DNA from: Gemmatimonadota bacterium
Lineage (GTDB): Bacteria > Gemmatimonadota > Gemmatimonadetes > Gemmatimonadales > GWC2-71-9
Reading direction: 5' to 3'
NCBI GenBank assembly: GCA_022710485.1
Contig: JAKLGU010000003.1
Span: forward strand, 1 to 64,000
DNA length: 64,000 nt
Below are positions 18,021 through 27,097 of the stretch, one piece after another (the stretch's first letter is position 1; each line of letters opens with the position of its first letter). The position numbers and the translations under genes are program-made. Under the pieces are notes generated by a model, which did no database searches, was not told the origin of the DNA, and was given only the letters and a program-made list of their open reading frames with translations.

Positions 18021-18090
18021 GAGACCGAAGCTCTCTCTCGTTGGGGAGGGCGAGACGGGGAAGTTAGGAGGCGCGGGAGGGGCGGGCAAG

Positions 18091-18119
18091 TTGACAGCGG
18101 CGCCGGCGGCGTCTAACTC
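18091..18119 (+). promoter_or_regulatory. Candidate promoter of the 18159-23779 operon
   Basis: TTGACA (18091-18096) is followed after 17 bases by TAACTC (18114-18119). The GTG start at 18159 has AGGAG 5 bases upstream, so the transcript has a leader of about 30 bases. Confidence 0.5.
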
Positions 18120-18158
18120 TAACCCTCACGCCCCCTTGCACGACATCCAGGAGACCCT

Positions 18159-19202
18159 GTGACGGACACTCTTTCACGCCGGAATTTCCTCGGCGCCAGC
18201 GCCGCCGCGCTCGCGGCCGGCGCGCTTCCGGCCCGCCTCGACGCCATCGAGGCGCCCGCCGTGATCCTCCGAGGCGCCAGCCGCCCCGTGGCCATCAGCT
18301 CCGCCAACAGCCTGGCGCCGGTCAGCAAGGCCCTCGAACTCGTCCTGCAGGGCAGCGACACACTGGATGCCGCCGTGGATGGGGTCAAGATCCAGGAACT
18401 CGACCCCAAGGACAATTCGGTGGGCTACGGCGGCCTGCCGAACGAAGACGGCGTGGTACAGCTCGACGCCTCCTGCATGCACGGGCCCACCCGGCGGGCC
18501 GGCGCGGTCGGCGCCCTCGAGGGGATCAAGACGCCGAGCGAGGTGGCCAAGCTGGTCCTCAAGTACACCAACCACATCATGCTGGTGGGTGAGGGCGCCA
18601 AGCGCTTTGCCCTCTCCTACGGTTTCAAGGACGAGGACCTCCTGACGCCGGAGTCGCGCCAGCACTGGCTGACCTGGCGCGCCAATCGGGGCCCCAACGA
18701 CGACTGGCTCGACGTACCGAAGGGCACCGAGATGGTGGTCCGGCCCACCGGCACCATCAACCTGAACGTGGTGAACGCCGCCGGTGACCTCTCCTCCGTG
18801 ACTACCACCAGCGGGCTGGCCTGGAAGATCAGCGGACGGGTGGGGGACAGCCCCATCGTCGGCGCCGGGCAGTACACCGACAACGACGTCGGCGCGGCCG
18901 GCTCCACCGGCCGCGGCGAGTCCAACATCATGGTCTGCGGCGGGTTCCTGACGGTCGAGCATATGCGCCGCGGCATGAGCCCCACCGATGCCTGCATGGA
19001 AACGCTCAAGCGGACCCTGCACATGACACCCGACCGGCTCATGGGCCCGGACGGCAGGCCGAAGTTCGACCTCACATTCTACGCGGTGAACAAGAAGGGG
19101 GAGTTCGGCGCCGCGGGGCTCTTCCCCGCCCGGTACGCGGTGGCCTCCGAGGGGAACCCGGCCGCCTTCAAGGACTGCGCGTACATGTTCAAGAGGAGCT
19201 AG
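18159..19202 (+). CDS. N(4)-(beta-N-acetylglucosaminyl)-L-asparaginase family Ntn-hydrolase, Tat-exported
   Basis: A 347-residue protein with a twin-arginine signal (LSRRNFLGASAAALAAG), so it is exported folded. The remainder matches glycosylasparaginase: GYGGLPNEDGVVQLDA, the TTTSGLAWKISGRVGDSPIVGAG stretch and the GAAGSTGRGE glycine loop. The family self-cleaves before a Thr nucleophile in an HDT-I-G context. Here the aligned residues are TGT-I-N, with Thr199 as the expected nucleophile and the preceding His-Asp lost. It may still mature, but the cleavage site is not canonical. A start on GTG is supported by AGGAG. First gene of a four-gene operon. Confidence 0.9.
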   Translation: MTDTLSRRNFLGASAAALAAGALPARLDAIEAPAVILRGASRPVAISSANSLAPVSKALELVLQGSDTLDAAVDGVKIQELDPKDNSVGYGGLPNEDGVVQLDASCMHGPTRRAGAVGALEGIKTPSEVAKLVLKYTNHIMLVGEGAKRFALSYGFKDEDLLTPESRQHWLTWRANRGPNDDWLDVPKGTEMVVRPTGTINLNVVNAAGDLSSVTTTSGLAWKISGRVGDSPIVGAGQYTDNDVGAAGSTGRGESNIMVCGGFLTVEHMRRGMSPTDACMETLKRTLHMTPDRLMGPDGRPKFDLTFYAVNKKGEFGAAGLFPARYAVASEGNPAAFKDCAYMFKRS

Positions 19203-20318
19203 ATGGCGCTCCGCCGCTGGTGGCCGCTGGCCCTCCTGCTCTCGACCGCGGCCGCCCCGCTCGCCGCGCAGGACCGCTGGCTGAGCAACTACTATCCCTA
19301 CATCGCCTCCGCGCCGAACACGTTTCCCCTGCTCGGCGCGCGGTACGATTACCGCCGCGACGCCGCCTGGGACGACCCCTGGCTTTCCGACGGCTCGCTC
19401 GCCGCCACGGTGGCCTTCGGCTTCAACGGCAGCCAGATGGCCACCGTCGTGTTCCGCGCGCCGGGGCTCTGGAAGGACTGGCGGCTCTTCGCCGAGGGAT
19501 ACGGAATCAAGGATTCGCGGCTGGGCTATTTCGGCGTCGGCAACGATTCCCCGTACGACGCGGCGATCGAGGACGGCAACAGCAACTACTACCGGGTGCG
19601 GCGCGGGCGGCTGGGCGGGCGGGTCGAGGTGACCCGGCGCATCGCCGGTCACCTTGAAGCCGCGGTGGCGGCGGGGATCGTGGGGACGGAGTTCACCGCC
19701 CTCCCCGCCCCGACCCTGTTCGGCACGGAAGTGGGCAGCGAACTGGACGAAACCGACTACACCGGCAGCCTCCGGCTGGTGTTCGACACCCGGAACCGCG
19801 AGTACAATCCCGCCACGGGCGCGCTGCTGCAGGCGGGGGCGCTGGTGGGCAACGCCTACGGCCGGTACTACGGCGACTTCCGCGGATTCGTCAGCCCGTT
19901 CTACAGCACGGTGGTGGCTGGCCGCCTCACCGCCGTGACCACCGCCGGCAGCCCGCCTCTGAGCGCCGACTATGAGCTGCAGCTCTGGGAAGAGTCGCGC
20001 TGGCAGTACGGCGGACAGGAGACGAACCGCGGACTGGCCGGCGGTCGGCTCATCGACGCGGACCAGCTCTCGGCTTCCCTCGAGGTCCGACAGACCATCC
20101 TGGACGTTGGAGACTTCGGCGCGGCTGGCCTGATCGCCTTCCTGGACGTCGGCCGGGTGTTCCCCGAGGGGGAGCTCTCGCTGACGACGGACGGCATGGT
20201 GGTGACGGGCGGCGGCGGGTTGATGTTCCGGGCACTCAAGGCGGGGATCATGACACTGAATTTTGCCGGCGGCCCCGACGGGTTCGTCTTCTCGGCCACG
20301 ACGGGATGGACGTTTTGA
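19203..20318 (+). CDS. BamA/D15-like outer-membrane barrel protein
   Basis: A 371-residue protein with a cleavable signal (LLLSTAAAPLAAQ) and a surface-antigen (Bac_surface_Ag) barrel without POTRA domains. The C-terminus shows FDTRNREYNPATGALLQAG, a Gln-Glu-x-Asn-RGLAGGR turn that resembles the RGY/F loop of the family, and a final aromatic strand FVFSATTGWTF. It starts immediately after the glycosylasparaginase stop. Related barrels insert or translocate proteins; with no POTRA part, a porin-like or lipid role is also possible. Confidence 0.86.
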   Translation: MALRRWWPLALLLSTAAAPLAAQDRWLSNYYPYIASAPNTFPLLGARYDYRRDAAWDDPWLSDGSLAATVAFGFNGSQMATVVFRAPGLWKDWRLFAEGYGIKDSRLGYFGVGNDSPYDAAIEDGNSNYYRVRRGRLGGRVEVTRRIAGHLEAAVAAGIVGTEFTALPAPTLFGTEVGSELDETDYTGSLRLVFDTRNREYNPATGALLQAGALVGNAYGRYYGDFRGFVSPFYSTVVAGRLTAVTTAGSPPLSADYELQLWEESRWQYGGQETNRGLAGGRLIDADQLSASLEVRQTILDVGDFGAAGLIAFLDVGRVFPEGELSLTTDGMVVTGGGGLMFRALKAGIMTLNFAGGPDGFVFSATTGWTF

Positions 20319-21925
20319 GGCGCCTCGGAGGATTGCTGGCCCTGGCGCTGCTCCTGACGGCGCGCGCCGCGCCCGCCCAGGTGGCGCTGCCGACGGCCAA
20401 TGCGCAAGTGACTGCCGGGGCCGCCGCGCCGCTCGTCGTCTGGAACCGTCCGATCATCGAGCTGCGGGCCAGCATCGGTGGCACCACGGCGGAGGAGCGG
20501 GTGGCCCGCGCGCGGCGCCGCATCGAGGAACTGCCGGTGTCCGCCTACGCCGATCCCATCCAGGCGATTCCCTCCACGGTGGGCACCGTCGAGGGGGTGT
20601 TCGTCTCGGTCGGCTCGCAGCTCGTGTTCGCCATCCTCCCGGAAGACCTCGAGCCGGAGTCCGGCCAGACGCTCGAGTCCGCCGGCCAAACGGCCGTGGC
20701 GCAGCTGACCGCCGCCCTCCAGGCCCGCGCCGACCAGCGGCGCGCGCCCGTGATCATCCAGGGGCTGTCCCTGTCGGTCCTCGCCACCCTCCTGCTCCTC
20801 CTCGCGCTGCGCCTGATCGGCAAGTTTCGCCGCCGCGCGCAGGAGCGGCCCATCACCACCAAGATTTCGGGCCGCGCAAAGATCTTTGGCGTCGACCTCG
20901 GCCAGGCGCTCACCGCCATCGAGCGCGGCCTCAGCAAGCTGACAGCGCTGGGCGCCATGATCGTCGCGCTGTACATCTGGCTCACCTTCGTGCTCGGGCA
21001 GTTTCCATTCACCCAGCCCTGGGGTCGCCAACTCGGCCAGCATCTCAGCCAGCTCCTGCTGAAATTCGGCACCGGCATTCTCGGGGCCATGCCGGGGCTG
21101 TTCGCCGTCCTGCTCATCTTCCTCCTCGCCCGGCTGACCGTGAGGGCGATCAGCGGGTTCTTCCAGAGCGTGGAATCGGGACAGATAGAGCTGGATTGGC
21201 TGGAGCCGGAAACCGCGCGGGCCACCCGGCAGCTGGTCGTCGTGCTGGCCTGGAGCTTTGCCATCATCGTCGCCTATCCGTACATCCCGGGGTCGGCGTC
21301 CCCGGTTTTCAAGGGGGTCAGCGTCTTCCTGGGCGTAATGGCCACCTTCGGGTCGGCCGGTGTGGTGAACCATCTCGTGAGCGGGCTGGTCATCGTCTAT
21401 TCGCGCTCGTGCAAACCGGGCGACGTGATCCGGGCGGGCGAGATCGAGGGCCTCGTGACGGTGGTCGGCGTCCTCTCCACCAAGATCGTGACCCGCAAGC
21501 GGGAGGAGATCACCGTGCCCAACGCGGTGCTGGTGGGCACCTCCATCACCAACTACACCCGCCTGGCCCGGGAGCACGGGGCGATGATCTCGACCACGGT
21601 GACGATCGGTTACGACGCCCCGTGGCGCCAGGTGCACGAACTGCTGATCCGGGCCGCAGACCGCACGCCGGACATCAAGAAGACGCCCGCACCGTTCGTC
21701 TACCAGCGCTCGCTCTCGGATTTCTACGTCGAGTACGAGCTCCGGGCGCACATCACGGACCCGGCCGAGCGGCTGCCGATCCTCTCGGCGCTGCACGCCG
21801 AAATCCAGGACGCCTTCAACGAGGCCGGGGTGCAGATCATGTCCCCGCACTTCGAGACCCAACCCGACGGCAAGGTGTGGGTGCCGCGCTCGGCCTGGCG
21901 GGGCCTCCCGCCCGAGGCGTCGTAA
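20306..21925 (+). CDS. MscS-family mechanosensitive ion channel
   Basis: A 539-residue protein overlapping the preceding gene by 13 bases. It has an N-terminal signal (LLALALLLTARAAPAQ), a periplasmic segment, four to five membrane helices (starting near residue 150), and the MscS pore/beta domain: VFLGVMATFGSAGVVNHLVSGLVIVYSRSCKPGD, then GLVTVVGVLSTKIVTRKREEITVPNAVL and TNYTRLAREHG. It opens under membrane tension and also occurs in small-solute transport. It is larger than E. coli MscS (286 residues). Confidence 0.94.
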   Translation: MDVLRRLGGLLALALLLTARAAPAQVALPTANAQVTAGAAAPLVVWNRPIIELRASIGGTTAEERVARARRRIEELPVSAYADPIQAIPSTVGTVEGVFVSVGSQLVFAILPEDLEPESGQTLESAGQTAVAQLTAALQARADQRRAPVIIQGLSLSVLATLLLLLALRLIGKFRRRAQERPITTKISGRAKIFGVDLGQALTAIERGLSKLTALGAMIVALYIWLTFVLGQFPFTQPWGRQLGQHLSQLLLKFGTGILGAMPGLFAVLLIFLLARLTVRAISGFFQSVESGQIELDWLEPETARATRQLVVVLAWSFAIIVAYPYIPGSASPVFKGVSVFLGVMATFGSAGVVNHLVSGLVIVYSRSCKPGDVIRAGEIEGLVTVVGVLSTKIVTRKREEITVPNAVLVGTSITNYTRLAREHGAMISTTVTIGYDAPWRQVHELLIRAADRTPDIKKTPAPFVYQRSLSDFYVEYELRAHITDPAERLPILSALHAEIQDAFNEAGVQIMSPHFETQPDGKVWVPRSAWRGLPPEAS

Positions 21926-21931
21926 CGGAGC

Positions 21932-23779
21932 ATGGCCGACACGACACCGCCGAAGCCCAAGGTCGACTACCGCAACGCGTGGGCGGAAGCCCGCGAGGTG
22001 GTCTGGGACTACCGCTGGCGCCTGGCGCTGGGGCTGGTCCTCATGCTGGCCAGCCGCCTGGCGGGCCTCGTCCTCCCGGCGTCGTCCAAGTTCCTGATCG
22101 ACGACGTCATCGGGAAGCAGCGGACCGAGCTGCTGCCGCTGATCGCGCTCGCCGTCGGGGTCGCCACGCTGGTGCAGGCGGCCACCGGGTTCGCCCTCTC
22201 CCAGGTCCTCGGCGTGGCCGCCCAGCGCGCCATCACCGACATGCGCAAGCGTGTGCAGGCCCATGTCGCGCGGCTCCCCGTCAGCTACTTCGACTCGACC
22301 AAGACGGGCGTGCTCATCTCGCGCATCATGTCCGACGCAGAGGGAATCCGGAACCTGGTCGGCACGGGGCTGGTGCAACTGGTCGGCGGGTTCGTCACCG
22401 CGCTGATCGCGGTGGGCGTGCTCTTCTGGCTCAACTGGATGCTGACCGCCGTGACGCTCACGGCGCTGATCCTGTTCGGTGGCGGGATGGCCGTCTTCTT
22501 CAAGCGTCTCCGGCCGCTCTTCCGCGAGCGGGGCAAGATCAACGCCGAGGTGACCGGCCGGCTGGCCGAAACGCTGGGCGGGATCCGCATCGTCAAGGCG
22601 TACAGTGCCGAGCGGCGCGAGCGATACGTGTTCGCCGCCGGGGCGCATCGCCTCTTCCGCAACGTGGCGCAGTCGATGACCGCCATCTCGGGGACGGGGG
22701 CGTTCGCTACCGCGATCGTGGGCGGGATCGGCGTGCTGATGATCATGGTGGGCGGGGGCGACGTGCTGGCGGGACGGATGACGGTCGGCGACCTCATCAT
22801 GTACGTGTTCTTCACCGGCCTGATGGCGGCGCCGATGGTGCAGATCGCCTCCATCGGCACGCAGATCACCGAGGCCTTTGCGGGACTCGACCGCATTCGC
22901 GAGATCCGGCTCCTCGCCACCGAGGACCAGGAGGACGCGAGCCGGGAGCCTGTCGGGGAGATCCGGGGCGACGTGGCGTTCGAGGACGTCTGGTTCGAGT
23001 ACAACCCGGGCGTGCCGGTGCTCAAGGGAGTCCGGTTCGCCGCGCCCGCGGGCACGACCACGGCGCTGGTGGGCGCCTCGGGCGGCGGCAAGAGCACGCT
23101 CATCTCGCTGGTGATGGCCTTCAACCGCCCCAAGTCGGGGCGGGTGCTCATCGACGGCCGGGACCTCGCCGCGATCCGGCTCTACGAGTTCCGGCGCGCC
23201 ATCGGCGTCGTGCTGCAGGAGAACTTCCTCTTCGACGGGACCGTCGCCGAGAACATCTCGTTCGCCCGGCCGCACGCCACGCGCGCCCAGGTCGAGGCGG
23301 TGGCGCGCATCGCCCACGCCGACGAGTTCATCCGCGGGTTCGAGCAGGGCTACGACTCGGTGGTGGGGGAGCGGGGGATCAAGCTGTCAGGAGGCCAGCG
23401 GCAGCGGATCGCCATCGCACGGGCCATCCTTGCCGACCCGCGCATCCTGATCCTCGACGAGGCGACCAGCTCGCTCGACAGCGAGAGCGAGGCCCAGATC
23501 CAGGACGGCTTGCGGGCGCTCCGGCGCGGACGCACGACGTTCGTGATCGCGCACCGGCTGTCGACCATCGTGACGGCGGACCAGATCCTGGTGCTGGAGG
23601 GCGGGGAGATCGTGGAGCGCGGGACACACCGAGAACTGCTGGCGCTGGGAGGGCGCTACCGGCAGCTCTACGACCGCCAGTACAACGTGGAGATGGACCG
23701 CTTCATCAACCCGGGCGAGGACTTTACGCCGGAGCCGGAAACTCCAGCGTCTCCCGCGAGGGCGGCACAAAGCCTGTAG
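21932..23779 (+). CDS. ABC exporter, fused permease-ATPase (MsbA-like)
   Basis: A 615-residue half-transporter: six membrane helices (about 30-320) then an ATPase domain with Walker A (GASGGGKST), Q-loop (GVVLQENFLFDGT), signature (LSGGQRQRIAIARA), Walker B (ILILDEATSSLD) and the switch His (AHRLS). It works as a dimer to export lipids, peptides or drugs. It follows MscS by 6 bases and closes the operon. Its last 56 bases overlap the convergent thioredoxin-like gene, so its C-terminal Pro/Glu-rich tail is shared DNA. Confidence 0.97.
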   Translation: MADTTPPKPKVDYRNAWAEAREVVWDYRWRLALGLVLMLASRLAGLVLPASSKFLIDDVIGKQRTELLPLIALAVGVATLVQAATGFALSQVLGVAAQRAITDMRKRVQAHVARLPVSYFDSTKTGVLISRIMSDAEGIRNLVGTGLVQLVGGFVTALIAVGVLFWLNWMLTAVTLTALILFGGGMAVFFKRLRPLFRERGKINAEVTGRLAETLGGIRIVKAYSAERRERYVFAAGAHRLFRNVAQSMTAISGTGAFATAIVGGIGVLMIMVGGGDVLAGRMTVGDLIMYVFFTGLMAAPMVQIASIGTQITEAFAGLDRIREIRLLATEDQEDASREPVGEIRGDVAFEDVWFEYNPGVPVLKGVRFAAPAGTTTALVGASGGGKSTLISLVMAFNRPKSGRVLIDGRDLAAIRLYEFRRAIGVVLQENFLFDGTVAENISFARPHATRAQVEAVARIAHADEFIRGFEQGYDSVVGERGIKLSGGQRQRIAIARAILADPRILILDEATSSLDSESEAQIQDGLRALRRGRTTFVIAHRLSTIVTADQILVLEGGEIVERGTHRELLALGGRYRQLYDRQYNVEMDRFINPGEDFTPEPETPASPARAAQSL

Positions 23780-24290
23780 CCGCCACCTCGAGGATGCCGC
23801 GCAGCGTGGACTCGCCGCGGTCCCGTGCGTACCAGCGCCGTACCATCGGGTAGAGATCCGCCTTCGGGATCGCCGCGCGGTTGGACATGACCCACTCCTG
23901 CAATTCCCACGGGCGCGGGCCCCAGTGCCCCACCTCCCCAAACGCCTCGTCCAGCACGATCACGATCGGAATCGACCGCGACCCGTTCGTCAGGTACCGG
24001 TCCATCACCTCGGGATGCTCGTCGCGCCGGAGCACCCGAAGCTCGAGTCCCGGCACTCGCTCCACGAATTTCTGCAGGTAGGGGATGGTGTTCGAGGCGT
24101 CTCCGCACCAGTCCTCCGCCAGCACCAGCAGGCGGCGCGGGGAGGCGGAGAGGTCGATCCCGGTCGACCAGTCGGGCAGCGGCGCGATCCGGTAGATCCC
24201 CTCCCACAGCCCCCGGTGCTCAGTGCTGGAGGCCACGAACTCCTGGTACGACAGCGCCTTTGCCCACAGCGCGCGAAAATCGAGTGACAT
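23724..24290 (-). CDS. Thioredoxin-fold protein with a single active-site cysteine
   Basis: A 188-residue cytosolic protein of the thioredoxin-9 type (no signal peptide). The redox motif region reads LVLAEDWCGDASN, so the usual CxxC is replaced by Cys-Gly-Asp-Ala with only one Cys. The cis-proline region is SRSIPIVIVLD. Such proteins are often annotated thioredoxin family protein; a monothiol or non-redox role is possible. The ATG at 24290 follows GGGG; an in-frame ATG at 24308 would add six residues. Its 3' end overlaps the ABC exporter gene on the other strand. Confidence 0.85.
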   Translation of the reverse strand: MSLDFRALWAKALSYQEFVASSTEHRGLWEGIYRIAPLPDWSTGIDLSASPRRLLVLAEDWCGDASNTIPYLQKFVERVPGLELRVLRRDEHPEVMDRYLTNGSRSIPIVIVLDEAFGEVGHWGPRPWELQEWVMSNRAAIPKADLYPMVRRWYARDRGESTLRGILEVAATGFVPPSRETLEFPAPA

Positions 24291-24386
24291 CTGGTACCCC
24301 GCATGCATAGGAGCCGCCAGCCGGCCGGACGGCCCAGACTAACGGCTCCCGTATGAGACCGTCCTGAAGAAACGCGGAACGCGGCC

Positions 24387-25532
24387 TCAGAGTTCCCGGA
24401 TCATGACCCCGCGCTTGGCGAGTTCGTCCACGTAGGGCTGGAACGGCATCGCCTCGTCGGGGGTCAGCACGCCTTTCCGGGTCACGCGGCCGTCGGCCTG
24501 CATCAGCCCGGTGATGGCGAGCGAATACCCCGTGGTGCGCATCATGGCGCTGATGTTCCGCGCCGTGTCCTTGTGGTCCACCAGCTGCCAGACCACCTTC
24601 GCTGGCTTGCCGTCCTTGAGCCCGCTGGCCTCGACGCGCAGCGCCACGAGGTCTTCCGCCTTCGGCTTCTTGAGGACGGGCGTGGCGGCGGCGATGAACA
24701 CGTCGCGGGGCCGCACCTGGACGCCCTTCACGTCGATCGGATCGTTGCCAAGGAGCCCGAGCTCGCGGATCGGCTTCATGATGGCCACGTGGCCCGGGTA
24801 CCGCAGCGTCTTGTACTCCAGCACGTCCACCTTGCCCTCGTAACTGAACGGCATGGTGCTGACGCCGCCGGCGGTGTGGAACGCCTCGAGGGCGCCGACC
24901 GGCTCAGGGAAGACTACCGGCTCGAGCTCGCTCAACGCCTCCACCGGCGTCCGCTTGCCGCCGCGGAGGATCCACGAGGTGGTGGTGTAATAGTCGAGCG
25001 CGCCCTCGAGGGAGTACACGATCTGGTAGTTGAGCGGCGGTTCGGGATGCCGCGGGAGTCCGCCGACGTAGATCTTGACCTTTTCCGCCTTGTCGAGCCG
25101 GCGAATGCCCTCGGCGGCCAGGATGTTCACCATGCCCGGTGCCAGCCCGCAGTCGGGGATGACCGACAGCCCCTTGGCCGCCGCAGCGGCGTGCAGCTTC
25201 TTCTGCTCGAAGACGATCTCGGTGTTGCCGCCAAGGTCGGCGAAGTGACAACCGGCCTCGACGGCGCAGCCGGCCATCGGGGCGTTGAAATAATAGGGAA
25301 TGGCGCTCATGACAGACACGTGCCCGCGCATCAGGGCGGTCACGGCGGGCAGGTCCTTCACGTCGAGCTTGACCGCCTTCAACCGGTCGGTCCCCTTGTA
25401 GGGGTCGAGGAAGGAGGCGAGCTGCTCCGGATGCAGGTCGGCAATCGTCACCTGGGTGACCGCCGGATTCTGGAGGAGGTCGAAGGCGGTGGCGCACCCC
25501 TGCAGGCCGGCACCGAGCACGAGCATCTTCAT
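24387..25532 (-). CDS. Saccharopine dehydrogenase-family oxidoreductase
   Basis: A 381-residue NAD(P)-binding enzyme. The N-terminus has the Rossmann motif LVLGAGLQGCATA. The middle has the family's ADLGGNTEIV and IPDCGLAPGMVNILAAEGI, and the C-terminal catalytic domain includes VYSLEGALDYYTTT and EALSELEPVVFPEPVG. Family members act on saccharopine or related amino-acid conjugates; lysine catabolism is the most usual assignment but the substrate is not shown. A TetR regulator is divergently transcribed 88 bases away and may control it. Start supported by AAGGA upstream. Confidence 0.92.
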   Translation of the reverse strand: MKMLVLGAGLQGCATAFDLLQNPAVTQVTIADLHPEQLASFLDPYKGTDRLKAVKLDVKDLPAVTALMRGHVSVMSAIPYYFNAPMAGCAVEAGCHFADLGGNTEIVFEQKKLHAAAAAKGLSVIPDCGLAPGMVNILAAEGIRRLDKAEKVKIYVGGLPRHPEPPLNYQIVYSLEGALDYYTTTSWILRGGKRTPVEALSELEPVVFPEPVGALEAFHTAGGVSTMPFSYEGKVDVLEYKTLRYPGHVAIMKPIRELGLLGNDPIDVKGVQVRPRDVFIAAATPVLKKPKAEDLVALRVEASGLKDGKPAKVVWQLVDHKDTARNISAMMRTTGYSLAITGLMQADGRVTRKGVLTPDEAMPFQPYVDELAKRGVMIREL

Positions 25533-25620
25533 ACGTGAGTCCTTGTCAAATCACGGGTTTGGAGACAGCCTTGAAATCTACCCCGGACCAGCTTCCGGCT
25601 TCAACCTTGACCCCCGGAGC

Positions 25621-26283
25621 ATGATGACCGCCCCCACCACGCCCCTGCCCGGCCGTCGCGACGGCGAAGGGACCCGGCAGAAGCTGCTCCGCGCGGCACT
25701 GGAACTCTTTACAGGAGAAGGGTTTCTGGCCAGCACCACGCCGCTGATCGCCGAGCGGGCGGGGGTGGCGGAGGGAACGATCTACCGGCACTTCACGAGC
25801 AAGGAACACCTGCTCAACGAGGTCTTCCGCGGCACGCAGCGCTGGGCCACCGGGGTCGTGAAGGAAGTGGACGCCGACCGGACGCTGAAGGCGCCGGACC
25901 GGCTGGCCCGGATCGCCCGGAGATTCGTCGAGACGGCCGAACGGGACCCCGCGGGCGCGAGGATGCTGCTCCGCCAGCGGGACGGGAAGTTCCTCGACGC
26001 GCCGAGCCGGGACGCGGCGCGGGAATTTCGGGAGGCGGTGCAGCAAATCGTGGCGGCGGGCAAGGCGGACGGCATGGTGCGGGCGGGGCCGGCGGAGTTG
26101 TGGACGTCGGTGTGGCTGGTGATCTTGGCGTTCATCATCGAGCGGGTATCGGCCCGCGAATGGACGATGGACCAGCCTCAGGTGGCGCAGGCGATCGAGG
26201 CGGCGTGGAGCGCTATTGCGGCCCCGGCGCAGCCGGGCCCGGGAAGAACGTCATCTCCCGAGGGTCCAGCCGCGGAGGGGTGA
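25621..26283 (+). CDS. TetR/AcrR-family transcriptional regulator
   Basis: A 220-residue regulator with an N-terminal helix-turn-helix (about 19-66; KLLRAALELFTGEGFLASTT, IAERAGVAEGTIYRHFTSKEHLL) and an all-helical ligand domain. TetR proteins repress neighbouring genes until a ligand binds. The start at 25621 has GGAG close by; an in-frame extension upstream lacks family features. It diverges from the saccharopine-dehydrogenase-like gene. Its last 71 bases overlap the convergent lipoprotein gene, and the C-terminal Pro/Gly-rich tail is probably unstructured. Confidence 0.94.
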   Translation: MMTAPTTPLPGRRDGEGTRQKLLRAALELFTGEGFLASTTPLIAERAGVAEGTIYRHFTSKEHLLNEVFRGTQRWATGVVKEVDADRTLKAPDRLARIARRFVETAERDPAGARMLLRQRDGKFLDAPSRDAAREFREAVQQIVAAGKADGMVRAGPAELWTSVWLVILAFIIERVSAREWTMDQPQVAQAIEAAWSAIAAPAQPGPGRTSSPEGPAAEG

Positions 26284-27013
26284 GACGCAACTCCCGCATC
26301 CGGCCGGGCCCCAGGGGGCGCACGAAGAAGGCGGCCCCCACGAAGTACCCCACCGAGTCACTCCCCCATCGGGCAGGGCCCCGGCCGTCCGCTGAAAAGA
26401 GATTCCGGGCGCCGTCGGGCTGCTCGACACACACCCCGCCTTCAGGACAGTCGATGACCCGCGCGAAGGCGGGCGTGCCGACGAAGACCGCGAACGCCGA
26501 ATCAGCCCGGCCGGCCTCGGCAGGGTCGAGGGTCCTGGTACCGGGTTCCGCCGGCGGGGCCGCCGCTGCGAGGGTGGTATCGCCGGCACGGATGAAGAGC
26601 GTGGAGGCGTCGTCGCTCCAGGCGACCGCATCAGGCGGGGTGCCCAGAGCCGGAACGATCCGTTCCCCGCCGTTCAGCAGGTTCATCACCACCACACGGC
26701 GGCTGGACGGATCGTCCCGCACGCCCTCGCGGATGAAGGCGACGTCGGTGCCGAGAGGAGAGAGGGCCGGCGCCATTTCGCGGACGCGGGTGTAGGTGAT
26801 GGGGAAGGTGGTACCGCCGTCGGCGCGCACGGCGAAGAGATCGCCGACGCCCGCCTCGCCGGTGGCCACGAACACGGCGAACGGCTCCTGGCCAGGCGCC
26901 AGTCGGTTCTGGACCGGGGACATGGACACTCGGCAGCCGGCGAGCGCGAGCAGCGCCAACGCGGCTGGATTCACGAACGCACGAGCGCGCGGCAGCACTA
27001 AGGGCAGCTCCAT
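26213..27013 (-). CDS. Lipoprotein with TolB-like beta-propeller segment
   Basis: A 266-residue protein with a lipobox (LALAGC) near residue 28. Following sequence has WD40/PD40-like repeats (VGDLFAVRADGGTTFPIT, REMAPALSPLGTDVAFIREG, PDAVAWSDDASTLFIRAG) typical of a TolB-type propeller. No function can be named. The ATG at 27013 is chosen because GAGGA lies 8 bases upstream; a GTG at 27028 is the alternative. A strong hairpin repeat sits directly upstream. Confidence 0.75.
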   Translation of the reverse strand: MELPLVLPRARAFVNPAALALLALAGCRVSMSPVQNRLAPGQEPFAVFVATGEAGVGDLFAVRADGGTTFPITYTRVREMAPALSPLGTDVAFIREGVRDDPSSRRVVVMNLLNGGERIVPALGTPPDAVAWSDDASTLFIRAGDTTLAAAAPPAEPGTRTLDPAEAGRADSAFAVFVGTPAFARVIDCPEGGVCVEQPDGARNLFSADGRGPARWGSDSVGYFVGAAFFVRPLGPGRMRELRLTPPRLDPREMTFFPGPAAPGPQ

Positions 27014-27035
27014 TCGTACCGTCCTCACCCCCTGT

Positions 27036-27062
27036 CCCCCTCTCCGGCAAGCGGAGAGGGGG
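27036..27062. repeat. GC-rich hairpin repeat, copy 1
   Basis: Perfect 11-base stem CCCCCTCTCCG / CGGAGAGGGGG with loop GCAAG, preceded by CCTCACCCCCTGT. An identical copy lies at 27931-27957 and a variant at 38302-38330. Confidence 0.85.
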
Positions 27063-27078
27063 GACGATGTCCTCTATC

Positions 27079-27096
27079 CGCAGTCCCCAGTCCTTC
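27079..27096 (-). repeat. Short ACTGAGG-family repeat
   Basis: CGCAGTCCCCAGTCC-type sequence related to the arrays at 9417-9540, 27889-27907 and 42346-42381. Confidence 0.55.
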
Positions 27097-27097
27097 T

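Noticed and set aside
19970-23317. 1115-codon minus-strand open frame
   Set aside because: It is the antisense shadow of the outer-membrane, MscS and ABC genes in GC-rich DNA; its product is low-complexity Arg/Gly/His/Asp-rich with no motif.
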